From Alphaproteobacteria bacterium (GTDB lineage: Bacteria; Myxococcota_A; UBA796; CAJQPC01), in the NCBI GenBank assembly GCA_020632795.1, contig JACKEV010000009.1:62001-126000 (forward strand): a stretch of 64,000 bases of DNA, written 5' to 3'. Position 1 is the stretch's first letter. Each line of letters begins with the position of its first letter. The notes below the pieces were generated by a model, which saw nothing but the letters and a program-made list of their open reading frames with translations, was not told where the DNA came from and searched no databases. Shown here piece after piece: positions 38,759-46,922 of the stretch. Position numbers and translations under genes: made by a program.

Positions 38759-39484
38759 TCAGGGCCCCTCGCGCTCTCGGAGTTGGAGCACACGGCGAAG
38801 GTTCTGGCGGGCGAGGCTCTCGTCCGGGCGGGCCATCAGCGCGCGGCGGAAGCACGCCTCGGCCTCGGACAGCTCGCGGGCGCGCAGGTGCTGGCGCCCC
38901 TGGTCGATGAGGTCGTAGAACTCCGAGGGGTCCGGCGGGTTCAAGGCGGCGGCGGCCCGCTCCGGGTCGGGGGGGGCGACGCTCCGCAGGGCCCGGCCGT
39001 CGAGGGCGTCGAGCACGGCTTCGATGACCGCGCAGGGGACGAGCCCCGCGTGCAGCGTGGCCTCGGCGAGGGTGCGGTGTCCGTCCAGCATTGGCAGGAG
39101 CGGGTCCAACTCGGCGTCCGACCAGGTCGTGGCGGGCTCGGGCGCCAGGACCATCGGCGCCAGGCGGACCCACTCGTCCACGAGCCTCAAGGCCGACATG
39201 ATCAGCCCGGTGTTGCTGCCCATCGGCTGCTGGTGGCGAAGTGTGGTGCTCAACACCTCCCCGACCTCCACCGCGAAGGGCCCCTCGGTCACGAAGAAGA
39301 GCTGCATCAGGGCGACGTACCCCTCCTCGTCCTTCCAGAGGGCGCCGACGATGTTGCCGTCGGCGACCTGGATCTCACCGGCGTCCCCGAGCTTCAGGCG
39401 TCCGGTGATGGCCTCGTTCTCCAGGAGCTGGAGCAGAGCGGGCAGGCTCAGGTGCTCCAGGGCCCCGGTGAGGATCTCGGTCAT
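38759..39484 (-). CDS. DUF4388 protein with C-terminal TPR-like segment
   Basis: The protein has 241 residues from ATG 39484. The N-terminal 110 residues carry the DUF4388 (PATAN-like) pattern: LTGALEHLSLPALLQLLENE, then TGRLKLGDAGEIQVADGNIVGA. These domains are frequent in myxobacteria and cyanobacteria next to GTPases and response regulators and are thought to mediate protein-protein contacts in motility and polarity. The last 50 residues (ARELSEAEACFRRALMARPD) look like one TPR pair. It is the second gene of the MglA operon. Confidence 0.85.
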   Translation of the reverse strand: MTEILTGALEHLSLPALLQLLENEAITGRLKLGDAGEIQVADGNIVGALWKDEEGYVALMQLFFVTEGPFAVEVGEVLSTTLRHQQPMGSNTGLIMSALRLVDEWVRLAPMVLAPEPATTWSDAELDPLLPMLDGHRTLAEATLHAGLVPCAVIEAVLDALDGRALRSVAPPDPERAAAALNPPDPSEFYDLIDQGRQHLRARELSEAEACFRRALMARPDESLARQNLRRVLQLREREGP

Positions 39485-39509
39485 CTTGCTTGGGCCTCCG
39501 TGCCGCGCA

Positions 39510-40151
39510 TCAGCTCGCGGCGGTCTTGGGACCCGCCTTCCGGGCGTTGCGTCCCGGGCCACGCTGGCTCAGGAAGCGGATCCGCTGCAGCACGGATTTT
39601 ACGATGAGGTTCTGGGTCTCCCGGACACCTTCGCCCCGCAGCGCGACGGCGTTGACGGAGGGGCGGCCGTCCGGGTTCAGGACCCGCTCCAGCAGCTCCA
39701 CCGGCAGCGCGCCCGGGGCGTCCCGCTTGTTCCACTGGAAGACGAGCGGGATCTGGTCGAAGTCCGTGCCCAGGGTTTCGAGGTTGGACTTGAGGTTCCG
39801 CAGCGCGACGGTGTTGGCGTGCTCGCGCCGGGGGGCCGAGTCCGCCACGAATACCAGCCCATCGACGCCCTCCAGCACCGTTCGTCGGGTCGCGTTGTAG
39901 AAGGACTGGCCGGGCACCGTGAAGAAGTCGATCTTGATGCGGTAGCTGCCCAGGCGCCCGAGGTTCAGCGGGAAGTAGTCGAAGAACAGGGTGCGCTCGG
40001 TCTCGGTGTCGAGCTGGATGAGCTTGCCCCGGACGTCTGCAGGGATGCCCTCGTAGAGCTGGACGAGGTTCGTGGTCTTCCCGGAGAGACCCGGGCCGTA
40101 GTAGACGATCTTCAGCCGGAGCGTCTTGGAAGCGGGGACGATGTAAGGCAT
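39510..40151 (-). CDS. MglA-family small Ras-like GTPase
   Basis: The protein has 213 residues. The P-loop is GPGLSGKT (19-26), nearly identical to that of Myxococcus MglA, and the base-recognition motif is NKRD (141-144). As in MglA, the switch-II DxxG is replaced by TVPGQ with Thr78 in place of Asp. MglA controls polarity and motility in myxobacteria together with the roadblock GAP MglB. The presence of two roadblock genes in the same operon, rather than one mglB, and a Lys/Arg-rich C-terminal tail suggest a paralogous polarity or secretion switch rather than MglA itself. It is the first gene of the operon and has a 170-base leader. Confidence 0.9.
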   Translation of the reverse strand: MPYIVPASKTLRLKIVYYGPGLSGKTTNLVQLYEGIPADVRGKLIQLDTETERTLFFDYFPLNLGRLGSYRIKIDFFTVPGQSFYNATRRTVLEGVDGLVFVADSAPRREHANTVALRNLKSNLETLGTDFDQIPLVFQWNKRDAPGALPVELLERVLNPDGRPSVNAVALRGEGVRETQNLIVKSVLQRIRFLSQRGPGRNARKAGPKTAAS

Positions 40152-40302
40152 GTTCTCTCCCTCCTGGCAGACCGGTGGCGATCACCTCGGCCTGATGCGC
40201 AGGCGCGGGCGGTGGGCTCGGTGGGGTGGGGAGCGGTGGTGTCGACCCGGGTGCGCCTGGGCAGGGGCCTCAGGTGGGGAGGGGTCGTGTACCGCAGCTC
40301 GC

Positions 40303-40324
40303 AGACCATCCTGGTCTCACCATA
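40303..40324 (-). promoter_or_regulatory. Candidate promoter and operator of the GTPase operon
   Basis: On the minus strand a TATGGT hexamer (40319-40324) is followed by the inverted repeat AGACCA-tcc-TGGTCT (40303-40317), which would cover the transcription start. A convincing -35 element is lacking. The region 40325-40440 upstream is unusually AT-rich. The rest of the gap 40152-40428 shows nothing I can assign. Confidence 0.3.
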
Positions 40325-40428
40325 GTTGTCATTTCGCAAAGCCGCGATGAACGATTCAAGGTCATCGCAGCTTCAGAATCGCAGTCAACGGAGGTCGGAA
40401 TCAAGAGAAATTCTTCAAATACTCTCAT

Positions 40429-42921
40429 TTAAGAAAATAATTCATCTGACCGTCCATTTGTGGCGAATGCCTCCCTCAGGCGCTCCAACTCCAGGACCGC
40501 GGTCTCCCAGGCCTCCCGCTCGGTGAAGCCGTAGCGCTTGTTGCCGTGGACGATGGTCCAGCGGTGGCCGCTCAGCCCGGCCCACAGGATCTCGTAGACG
40601 TTCTTGATGTGCTCGTCGTGCACGTACACGCCGCCCTGCGCCCACCGCGCCTCCTCCACGTCGATCAGGCCTCGCTCCAGCATCTTGCTGTTGACCACCC
40701 AGTCGCGGCCCTCGATGCCCTTGGAGCCCACGTCGGGGAAGTCCTGCCAGAAGAAGTCCGGGGCCTTGCCTCCCGGCAGCGGGCAGTACGCCGAGGCGTG
40801 GCCCTCGTCGTCCAGGCGAAGCAGGTACTCCAGGGTGGCGTTCCCGAACCGGGCCTTCACGAACACCTTCCAGCGCTCGACCCGCGTGGCGGCGTTCCAG
40901 GCCACCCGCTCGCTCTCCACCCGGGTCACCACGCCGTTCCAGACCTCGGCGGCCATGTCGGTGTCGGCGCAGATGTTCTGGCCCTGGCGGATCGCGATGC
41001 GCAGGAGCTTGTCGAGCAGCTCGGGGTCGTCCTCCTTCATCTCCCGGCTCAGCGTGACGCTCAGCGGCGCCACCAGCGGGATCCGCACGGCCTGGCCGGG
41101 CAGCTCCTTCGCGACCCAGCGGCCGGCGTCGTCGCGGGTGTAGCGCTCGGGGATCAGCTCGACGCGGCGGGCCTTGTGGTCGAACCACACCCGGTACAGC
41201 TCCCGGGCGCCGGCGTCCTTCATGTGGGTGCCGAGGAGCTGGCGGGGGCCGCTGTAGTCGGGCCGCAGGTCGATGGTCAGCGTCTCGGTGTCCTGCTCGG
41301 GGTAGCCGGTGATCGCGTCGAAGCGATCCAGCTTGACCCGGGCGGTCAGCACCGCGCCGGACACGTCGATGAGGTTGTAGTCGCCCTCGACGGTCTTGAT
41401 GAACTGGGGGTTGTTGGCGAAGTCGACCGCGACGGCGTCCGGGAGGTAGCGCAAGAAGGCGGTGTCGACGTCCACCGGCGCGCCGCCCCGGGTCAGCCCC
41501 GTGATGGTGAAGGTCTCCTGCCGGGTGCTGAGCGGCCACCGGAAGTGCCGGCCCTGGCGCAGGCCGGTGAACTGCAGGCGATCCGGCCGGCTGTCGTTCC
41601 GGGCCCCGCCGAAGTGATGCTCGCCGCGCACGACCGCGCCGCTGCCGTCCACCCGGTTGTAGCGGGATCCCAGCTCCAGCACGCTGGCGATCATCTCGAT
41701 GAGCAGGTCGCGGCTGTACTCGGTGAGGTCGCCGGTGTCGCTGCGGTACTCCTCGACCTTGGGGCGGGACTCCAGCGGGCCCTCCAGGGTGATCCCGAGC
41801 TGCTCCATGATGGCCTTGATGTCGCAGTGGCCGGCCCAGGAGACCCAGCCCACCTTGCCCTGGCGCACGAAGCCGCTGCCGTCCCAGTCCAGGCGCACCC
41901 CGCGGCGCAGCCGGGGGTCCTGGGGGGCGCGGAGGAAGGTCAGCCGGTCGGCGGGGACCGGCACGGCCCGGAGCTGCTCGGCGGCGACCTCGACCCGGGT
42001 GCCGTCCTGCAGGCGCAGGGCGTCGCCGTCGCGGTAGACCCAGGCCCCGGCGTGGGGGTGCTCGGCGGCCGGCTCGACGCGCAGCAGCTCGTACTGCGGG
42101 ACCAGGGAGTGCTGGCTTTCTGTGGTCTCCGAGGCGATGTTCCGGGTGCGCCGGTCGATGAGCAGTCCCCCGAGCGTGCGCTCGATGTCGGTCTCGATGA
42201 TCCCGTTGTAGGCGTACTTGTGGCGCATCAGATGGTCGAGGTGGTTGCGGGCCTGGGCCCGCTGGCGGCGCACCGCCTCCTGCTGCTCGGCGGGCAGCAG
42301 GCCCCAGGCGGGGGTGCCCTCCTCGGGCAGGGTCTTGAGGAGCGCCTCCAGGTAGTGGACGAAGGGCTTGTCGTGCTCGTAGCTGTGGTACGTGCCGGTG
42401 TTGCCGTCGTCGAACTGCACAAGGCCCGCATAGGCGCGGGCCTCGAGCTGGCGGATCCCGGAGCGGGCGACGGCGCGCCCTGTCAGCGGGAGCCGGTCGA
42501 GCCACGCACTGGCCTCCTCGAAGAAGCGGGCGGTGCGCTGGACCCGGATGCTGTTGCGCCAGTAGTGCGCGCTGCCGTCCGGGGCGGTCGCGGGGTCGAG
42601 GTCGCCCAGCGCGAGCAGCCCGCCCGCAGCGCGAAAGCCCGCCTCCACCGCCTCGATGGCCGCCTCCGGGGTGCCGGGCGCGGCCTCCGGGGGGGAGAAC
42701 AGGGCCGCGGGGGGGCTGGGGTCCGGCATCGGGGGCATCGCGGTGCGGAGCCGGGGGTGTGGCCGATCGTCGCCCTCGACCTGCTCGAACAGGGTGAGCC
42801 TGCAGCGTCCGCCGGGGGTCAGCGGCTCGTGACGCCGATCCTTGATGCGGACGCCGGTGAACCAGGGCTGCTCAGGGGCGTCGTCGAACGCGGCGCGGGC
42901 TTCGTCACGAGAGACCGTCAT
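40429..42921 (-). CDS. Large uncharacterised protein, possible transglutaminase/elicitor-like catalytic domain
   Basis: The protein has 830 residues from ATG 42921 with GAGG five bases upstream. No signal peptide or membrane segment. Around residue 358-375 the motif VGWVSWAGHCDIKAIMEQLG places Cys366 in a WxGHC context similar to the active-site cysteine block of the GP42-type transglutaminase elicitor family; this is a tentative match. The N-terminal 300 residues include GTYHSYEHDKPFVHYLEALL, a distinctive conserved-looking block. The C-terminal part has several Trp-rich strands (DFFWQDFPDVGSKGIEGRDW). The last dozen codons are AT-rich and include a TTA codon, unlike the rest of the gene. 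Protein crosslinking or peptidase activity is a guess. Confidence 0.5.
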   Translation of the reverse strand: MTVSRDEARAAFDDAPEQPWFTGVRIKDRRHEPLTPGGRCRLTLFEQVEGDDRPHPRLRTAMPPMPDPSPPAALFSPPEAAPGTPEAAIEAVEAGFRAAGGLLALGDLDPATAPDGSAHYWRNSIRVQRTARFFEEASAWLDRLPLTGRAVARSGIRQLEARAYAGLVQFDDGNTGTYHSYEHDKPFVHYLEALLKTLPEEGTPAWGLLPAEQQEAVRRQRAQARNHLDHLMRHKYAYNGIIETDIERTLGGLLIDRRTRNIASETTESQHSLVPQYELLRVEPAAEHPHAGAWVYRDGDALRLQDGTRVEVAAEQLRAVPVPADRLTFLRAPQDPRLRRGVRLDWDGSGFVRQGKVGWVSWAGHCDIKAIMEQLGITLEGPLESRPKVEEYRSDTGDLTEYSRDLLIEMIASVLELGSRYNRVDGSGAVVRGEHHFGGARNDSRPDRLQFTGLRQGRHFRWPLSTRQETFTITGLTRGGAPVDVDTAFLRYLPDAVAVDFANNPQFIKTVEGDYNLIDVSGAVLTARVKLDRFDAITGYPEQDTETLTIDLRPDYSGPRQLLGTHMKDAGARELYRVWFDHKARRVELIPERYTRDDAGRWVAKELPGQAVRIPLVAPLSVTLSREMKEDDPELLDKLLRIAIRQGQNICADTDMAAEVWNGVVTRVESERVAWNAATRVERWKVFVKARFGNATLEYLLRLDDEGHASAYCPLPGGKAPDFFWQDFPDVGSKGIEGRDWVVNSKMLERGLIDVEEARWAQGGVYVHDEHIKNVYEILWAGLSGHRWTIVHGNKRYGFTEREAWETAVLELERLREAFATNGRSDELFS

Positions 42922-42993
42922 GTGCACCTCGGCGTTGATTTCGGCGGGCCATCCTAACCCGCCGCAGCGTCCGCCACGGGTTACCCCTCCAGG

Positions 42994-44157
42994 GTGCGCC
43001 TCACCGTGGTCCAGGCCGCCGCGTTCCCGTTCCCCAGCCCCCAGGGCTCCCAGGTCTACGTGCGCGGCATGGCGCGGGCGCTCGCCCGGCGGGGCCACCG
43101 GGTCATCGTGGCCTGCTACGGCTTCGGCCAGGGCGAGCCCGACGGCGACTACACGCTGCTGCGCGCGCCGGCCCCCCGAGGCTACAGCAACCTGCGGGCG
43201 GGCCCGGACCTCACCAAGCCCTGGCTGGACCTGGCGATGGCCGCCCAGCTCCTGCGGCTGCGCCCGCGGCCCGACCTCATCCACGCCCACAACTACGAGG
43301 CGCCCCTGGCGGCCTGGCCGGCGTGTCGGCTCCGTGGGATTCCGCTCCTCTACAACAACCACAACACGATGTCCGAGGAGCTGCACCGCTACTTCACCCG
43401 CCCGGCCGCCCGGTCGGTCGCGCGCGCGGTGGGCCGGGGGCTGGACCGGTCCGTGCCGCGGCTGGCCGACGCCGCCGTCGCCATCTCCGAGCAGGCGGTG
43501 CCCATCCTGGAGTCGCTGGGCTGCCCTCGGGTCCACCACGTCCCCCCCGGAGTGGACCCGGCTGACCTGGAGGGCGTGGACGGGGCGCGGGCGCGGGCCC
43601 GGTACGGGCTGGAGGGCCGCCCCTGGGTGGTCTACGCCGGCAACCCCGACGCCTACCAGGATCTGGAGGTGCTCGTGGACGCGGTGGCCCGGCTGGAGGA
43701 CCTGGGGCTGCTCATGGTCTCGGCCTCCCCGATGGACCGCCTGGAGCGCCGCGCCGAGGCCCTGCTGCCGCCCGCCCGCCGACGCTTCGTGCGCACCGCG
43801 TCCTGGCCCGAGGTGCGCGACCTCATCGCGGCCGCCGACCTCGCGGCGCTGCCCCGCGCGGTGTGCTCGGGCTACCCCATCAAGCTGCTGAACTACCTGG
43901 GGTTGGGGCGCCCCACGGTGTGCGCCCGGGGCTCGGCGCGGGACATCGCCGGGGTGGTGGAGGTGCCGAACCATGACGTCCCGGCTTTCGCGGACGCGCT
44001 GGCGGCGCTGGCCCGCGATCCGGCGGGGCGTCAGGCGCTGGGAGCGCGGGCCCGCGTGGACATCCTGGCGCGGTTCACCTGGGACGCCGTGGCGGCGCGG
44101 CTCGAGCAGGTCTACGCGACCGTGGTTCGGACGAGACGGGGGGCGACAGCGGGTTAG
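42994..44157 (+). CDS. Glycosyltransferase family 4
   Basis: The protein has 387 residues from GTG 42994. It shows the GT-B layout: an N-terminal domain beginning with a GSQVYVRGMARALARRGHRV block, then HAHNYEAPLAAW, a linker with VPPGVDPADLEG, and a C-terminal nucleotide-sugar domain with VVYAGNPDAYQDLEVLVDAV and AALPRAVCSGYPIKLLNYLG. The position of the GYPIKLLNYLGLGRPTV block matches the donor-binding EX7E region of family GT4, though the first Glu is replaced. It would transfer a sugar in lipopolysaccharide, glycolipid or capsule synthesis at the cytoplasmic membrane. It is nine bases upstream of a PlsC acyltransferase. Confidence 0.85.
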   Translation: MRLTVVQAAAFPFPSPQGSQVYVRGMARALARRGHRVIVACYGFGQGEPDGDYTLLRAPAPRGYSNLRAGPDLTKPWLDLAMAAQLLRLRPRPDLIHAHNYEAPLAAWPACRLRGIPLLYNNHNTMSEELHRYFTRPAARSVARAVGRGLDRSVPRLADAAVAISEQAVPILESLGCPRVHHVPPGVDPADLEGVDGARARARYGLEGRPWVVYAGNPDAYQDLEVLVDAVARLEDLGLLMVSASPMDRLERRAEALLPPARRRFVRTASWPEVRDLIAAADLAALPRAVCSGYPIKLLNYLGLGRPTVCARGSARDIAGVVEVPNHDVPAFADALAALARDPAGRQALGARARVDILARFTWDAVAARLEQVYATVVRTRRGATAG

Positions 44158-44160
44158 GTT
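44155..44160 (+). promoter_or_regulatory. -10 element, leaderless start
   Basis: TAGGTT ends six bases before GTG 44167, which has no Shine-Dalgarno sequence. It lies across the stop codon of the glycosyltransferase gene. Confidence 0.4.
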
Positions 44161-44166
44161 GCGCGG

Positions 44167-44985
44167 GTGAACCGCATCACCTCCGTCGCGCGCATCTCGC
44201 TGGGCTTCCTGCTGGTCGTCGTCGGCACGATCATCCTGATCCCGGTGCTGGTGCTGTGCCTGCCCTGGCGCGCCACCCGGGTCCGGCTCTGCAACTACTG
44301 GGGGAAGATCGTCGGTCGGGCCACGGCCTGGCTGACCCTCGCGCGCCTGGAGATCCACCACCGCGAGCGCCTCAACGGCAGCTTCCCGGCCATCTACATC
44401 ACCAATCACACCTCCAACCTCGACCCGCTGCTGGCCATGTGGCTCTGCCCGGTCGGCGGCTGCGGGGTGGCCAAGAAGGAGGTCGGGCAGATCCCGTTCT
44501 TCGGGTGGATGTACCGGCTCTCCGGGCACCTGCTGGTGGACCGGGGCAACCGGGAGAACGCCATCGCGGCGATGAACAGCACCGCGGAGGTCGTGCGCCG
44601 CTACGGACTGGGCATGTGGCTGTGGCCCGAGGGCACGCGCAGCCGGGACGGTCGGCTGCTGCCGTTCAAGAAGGGTCTCGCGCACCTGGCCCTCGCCACG
44701 GGCCTGCCCATCGTGCCTGTGGTCATCCACAACGCCCACCGGAACTGGCCCAAGCGCACCTTCCGGCTGTACCCTGTGACCGTGGACGTCGACGTGCTGG
44801 AGCCCATCCCCACCGCCGACTGGGCAGCCGAGACCCTGGACGCGCACCTGTTCGAGGTGTGGAAGCGCATGGCCAACCAGCTCAACGACGACCAGAAGCC
44901 CCCGCCCGAGGTCTACGCCGAGGCCGAGCGTAAGGCCAACCTGGCCCTGGGCGTTTCCACAGCAGACACCATGGACGCGACATGA
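44167..44985 (+). CDS. 1-acylglycerol-3-phosphate O-acyltransferase (PlsC family)
   Basis: The protein has 272 residues from GTG 44167. One or two N-terminal membrane segments (LGFLLVVVGTIILIPVLVLC) are followed by the acyltransferase motifs NHTSNLDPL (His81, Asp86), the FGWMYRLSGHLLVDRGNR block, and WPEGTRS. It should acylate lysophosphatidic acid or a related lipid at the inner membrane. It is cotranscribed with the next gene through an ATGA overlap and follows a GT4 glycosyltransferase. A second PlsC domain is present in the ElbD-like enzyme, so this is probably the housekeeping type. Confidence 0.92.
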   Translation: MNRITSVARISLGFLLVVVGTIILIPVLVLCLPWRATRVRLCNYWGKIVGRATAWLTLARLEIHHRERLNGSFPAIYITNHTSNLDPLLAMWLCPVGGCGVAKKEVGQIPFFGWMYRLSGHLLVDRGNRENAIAAMNSTAEVVRRYGLGMWLWPEGTRSRDGRLLPFKKGLAHLALATGLPIVPVVIHNAHRNWPKRTFRLYPVTVDVDVLEPIPTADWAAETLDAHLFEVWKRMANQLNDDQKPPPEVYAEAERKANLALGVSTADTMDAT

Positions 44986-45668
44986 TCCCTCTGCTCCTCG
45001 CCCTCGTCGTCAGCCCCGCCCAGGCCGCCGCCCGCATCGCGATCACCGCAGAGGCGCCGGTCAGCGTCAGCGTCAACCGCCACGTCTACCCCGAGAAGCT
45101 GGCCACCTACTCCATCCTGTGCGACCCCGGCCGCAACCGGGTCCAGGCGGGCGGCAGCGTGCTCATCATCGACGTGCCCTCCGGCCACGAGGCGGTGATG
45201 CGCTACATCGGCGGCAAGCTGATCCTGGAGAACACCGTCTTCGTCGAGGGCCTCGCCGAGACCGACTACGTCGACTGGTACTACGACCCCGACGAGGACC
45301 CCGCCAACAACCCGGACCTCACCGGGGTCATGGTCAACCCCACCACCGCCGAGCTGACCCCCGATCAGGTCGCCGCCCTGGCCTCCGGGCCGGGGACCCT
45401 GCGCCTGAGCGCGTCCGAGCCCGGCGCCTGGTATGACATCGCCGTCAACGGCATCACCCTGGCCCGGCTCCGCAACTTCTTCGAGGCCACCGCCGAGATC
45501 AGCCTCGCGCCCGGCGAGCAGCAGGTCGAGATCCGCGACGCCACCGGCAGCGTCGTGCTCACCCGCGGCACCCTGAAGGTCCCTGGCGGCGAGACCGTGG
45601 ACGTGCGGGTCTCGGCCAGCGGGCTGCAGGTCGTCGGCGCCCCGGACGCCTGGACCCCCGGCGGCTGA
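44982..45668 (+). CDS. Exported beta-rich protein, unknown
   Basis: The protein has 228 residues; its ATG overlaps the PlsC stop. A signal peptide (MIPLLLALVVSPAQA) precedes a mature region with several PEGA-like beta units (GTLRLSASEPGAWYDIAVNG, ITLARLRNFFEATAEISLAP, PGEQQVEIRDATGSVV), which occur in myxobacterial surface and kinase-linked proteins. It is expected in the periplasm. I recognise no catalytic residues. It converges on the cyclic-nucleotide-binding gene pair, with ten bases between stop codons. Confidence 0.65.
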   Translation: MIPLLLALVVSPAQAAARIAITAEAPVSVSVNRHVYPEKLATYSILCDPGRNRVQAGGSVLIIDVPSGHEAVMRYIGGKLILENTVFVEGLAETDYVDWYYDPDEDPANNPDLTGVMVNPTTAELTPDQVAALASGPGTLRLSASEPGAWYDIAVNGITLARLRNFFEATAEISLAPGEQQVEIRDATGSVVLTRGTLKVPGGETVDVRVSASGLQVVGAPDAWTPGG

Positions 45669-45678
45669 GCCCCCGGGG

Positions 45679-46200
45679 TCAGCGGAAGAAGCCCGCCTGG
45701 TAGACCCGGGCCTGCACCTTCGCCACGTCGGCGTCGCTGGGCGGCATGCGGTCGCGCAGGGGTTCGTACAGCAGCTCCAGCAGCTTGCGGTGGCCCGAGC
45801 GCAGCTCATGGATGCTGGCCAGGGCGAGCTGGAAGTGCAGGCGCGCGGCGGCGTCGCCCTGGGCGTCCCACAGCTTTCGGAAGGTGGGCTGGTCGAGCAC
45901 GGCGACCTCGGCGTCGTCCAGCGCCCGCAGCGTGGCGGTGCGCGGCCCCGGGTCGACCAGGGAGACGAGCCCCAGCACCCGCCCGGGCCCGACGTCGGCG
46001 AGGTGGACGTCCTCCCCCGAGTCGTCCTGCACCAGCTCGAGCAGGCCGTCGAGCACGACCACCAGGGAGTCGCCCTGGTCACCCTGGTGGAAGAGGCACT
46101 CCATGGGCTCCAGGGTGCGGCGCGCGAACACCGCCGCGACCGCGCGGGCGGTGGCCGGGTCGAGGCCCCGGAAGAGCGGGACATCCAGCAGGTCGATCAC
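45679..46200 (-). CDS. Cyclic-nucleotide-binding-fold protein lacking the key Glu
   Basis: The protein has 173 residues from GTG 46200, overlapping the upstream stop (GTGA). The fold is that of a CAP-type cNMP domain: LFRGLDPATARAVAAVFARR, ECLFHQGDQGDSLVVVLDG, and the cassette GRVLGLVSLVDPGPRTATLR. In the phosphate-binding cassette the usual FGE is LGL, so the conserved Glu is missing although the Arg (PRTAT) is retained. It may therefore bind no cyclic nucleotide or a different ligand. The C-terminal part is helical with no DNA-binding helix-turn-helix. It probably works with the upstream paralogue. Confidence 0.75.
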   Translation of the reverse strand: MIDLLDVPLFRGLDPATARAVAAVFARRTLEPMECLFHQGDQGDSLVVVLDGLLELVQDDSGEDVHLADVGPGRVLGLVSLVDPGPRTATLRALDDAEVAVLDQPTFRKLWDAQGDAAARLHFQLALASIHELRSGHRKLLELLYEPLRDRMPPSDADVAKVQARVYQAGFFR

Positions 46201-46745
46201 GAGTACGTCCCGAGCTGGTTGAGCGTGGCGACGCGGGCGTCGAGCTGGGCTGCGCTCGCGCCCCGCAGGGCGTCGTGGACCAGCGCGATGCGCGCGTCGG
46301 TCTGACGCAGGCGGCGACACACCCGCAGGGTGATGTAGCGCAGCAGCGCTTCGGCGGCGGGGTTCCGCTCCGCGAGGAGCTTCTTGTTGCGCGACCGGTT
46401 GAGCACGAGGAGATCGGTCTCCTGCAGCGTGGTGGCCGTGGTCGCCCGGGGCGCCGGCGAGATGAGGGCCAGCTCCCCGAAGAGATCGCCCTGGCGGGCG
46501 CGATCCAGCTCCAGCAGCTCGCCCGCGTCGGTGCGTCGGGTCAGGGTGACCGAGCCGTTGAGGATGATCCACAGCGTGTCCCCCGGCTCGCCCTCGCTGA
46601 AGAGGACGGTGGAGGGATCCGCGGAGAAGTACGAAAGCTCGCTCAGGAACGCGATCCGCTGGGCGCGCGGCACCCCCTGGAAGAGGGGGCCGTCCACGAC
46701 CTCGGAGGGCAGCTCGGCAGGACGCTCGGAGGTGATCCGGAACAT
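46197..46745 (-). CDS. Cyclic-nucleotide-binding domain protein
   Basis: The protein has 182 residues from ATG 46745. The CAP-like domain has VLFSEGEPGDTLWIILNGSV and the full phosphate-binding cassette FGELALISPAPRATTATT, with the Glu and Arg that hold the cyclic phosphate. A C-terminal helical segment (NPAAEALLRYITLRVCRRLR) lacks a recognisable DNA-binding motif, so it may regulate a protein partner, possibly the product of the coupled downstream gene. Cyclic AMP could come from the adenylate cyclase at 11312-12454 (inference). TAGAAT six bases before the ATG and no Shine-Dalgarno sequence suggest a leaderless mRNA. Confidence 0.85.
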   Translation of the reverse strand: MFRITSERPAELPSEVVDGPLFQGVPRAQRIAFLSELSYFSADPSTVLFSEGEPGDTLWIILNGSVTLTRRTDAGELLELDRARQGDLFGELALISPAPRATTATTLQETDLLVLNRSRNKKLLAERNPAAEALLRYITLRVCRRLRQTDARIALVHDALRGASAAQLDARVATLNQLGTYS

Positions 46746-46751
46746 GGGCCG

Positions 46752-46757
46752 ATTCTA
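46752..46757 (-). promoter_or_regulatory. -10 element, leaderless start
   Basis: TAGAAT on the minus strand (five of six consensus bases) with a weak TAGTCT 17 bases upstream; it ends six bases before ATG 46745. Confidence 0.5.
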
Positions 46758-46794
46758 ACCACATTCGTGTTGAGAGACTACATGACCAAAGCTC

Positions 46795-46823
46795 TTGACA
46801 CGACAAGAGAAATGGGTCAGGAT
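46795..46823 (+). promoter_or_regulatory. Candidate sigma-70 promoter of the M23 peptidase gene
   Basis: A consensus TTGACA (46795-46800) and CAGGAT (46818-46823) are separated by 17 bases. The -35 is perfect; the -10 matches three positions. The leader would be about 90 bases. The surrounding bases 46746-46815 are the least GC-rich of this region. Confidence 0.45.
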
Positions 46824-46922
46824 CCTCCTGCACCTGCTGTCCTGCCGGAGGGTGCTGCTCCCGGCGTCTGCCCGGATTCGCCCTCCTCCTCCCTGCTCCC
46901 GCTGCTGCTGCTGAGGTACCCC

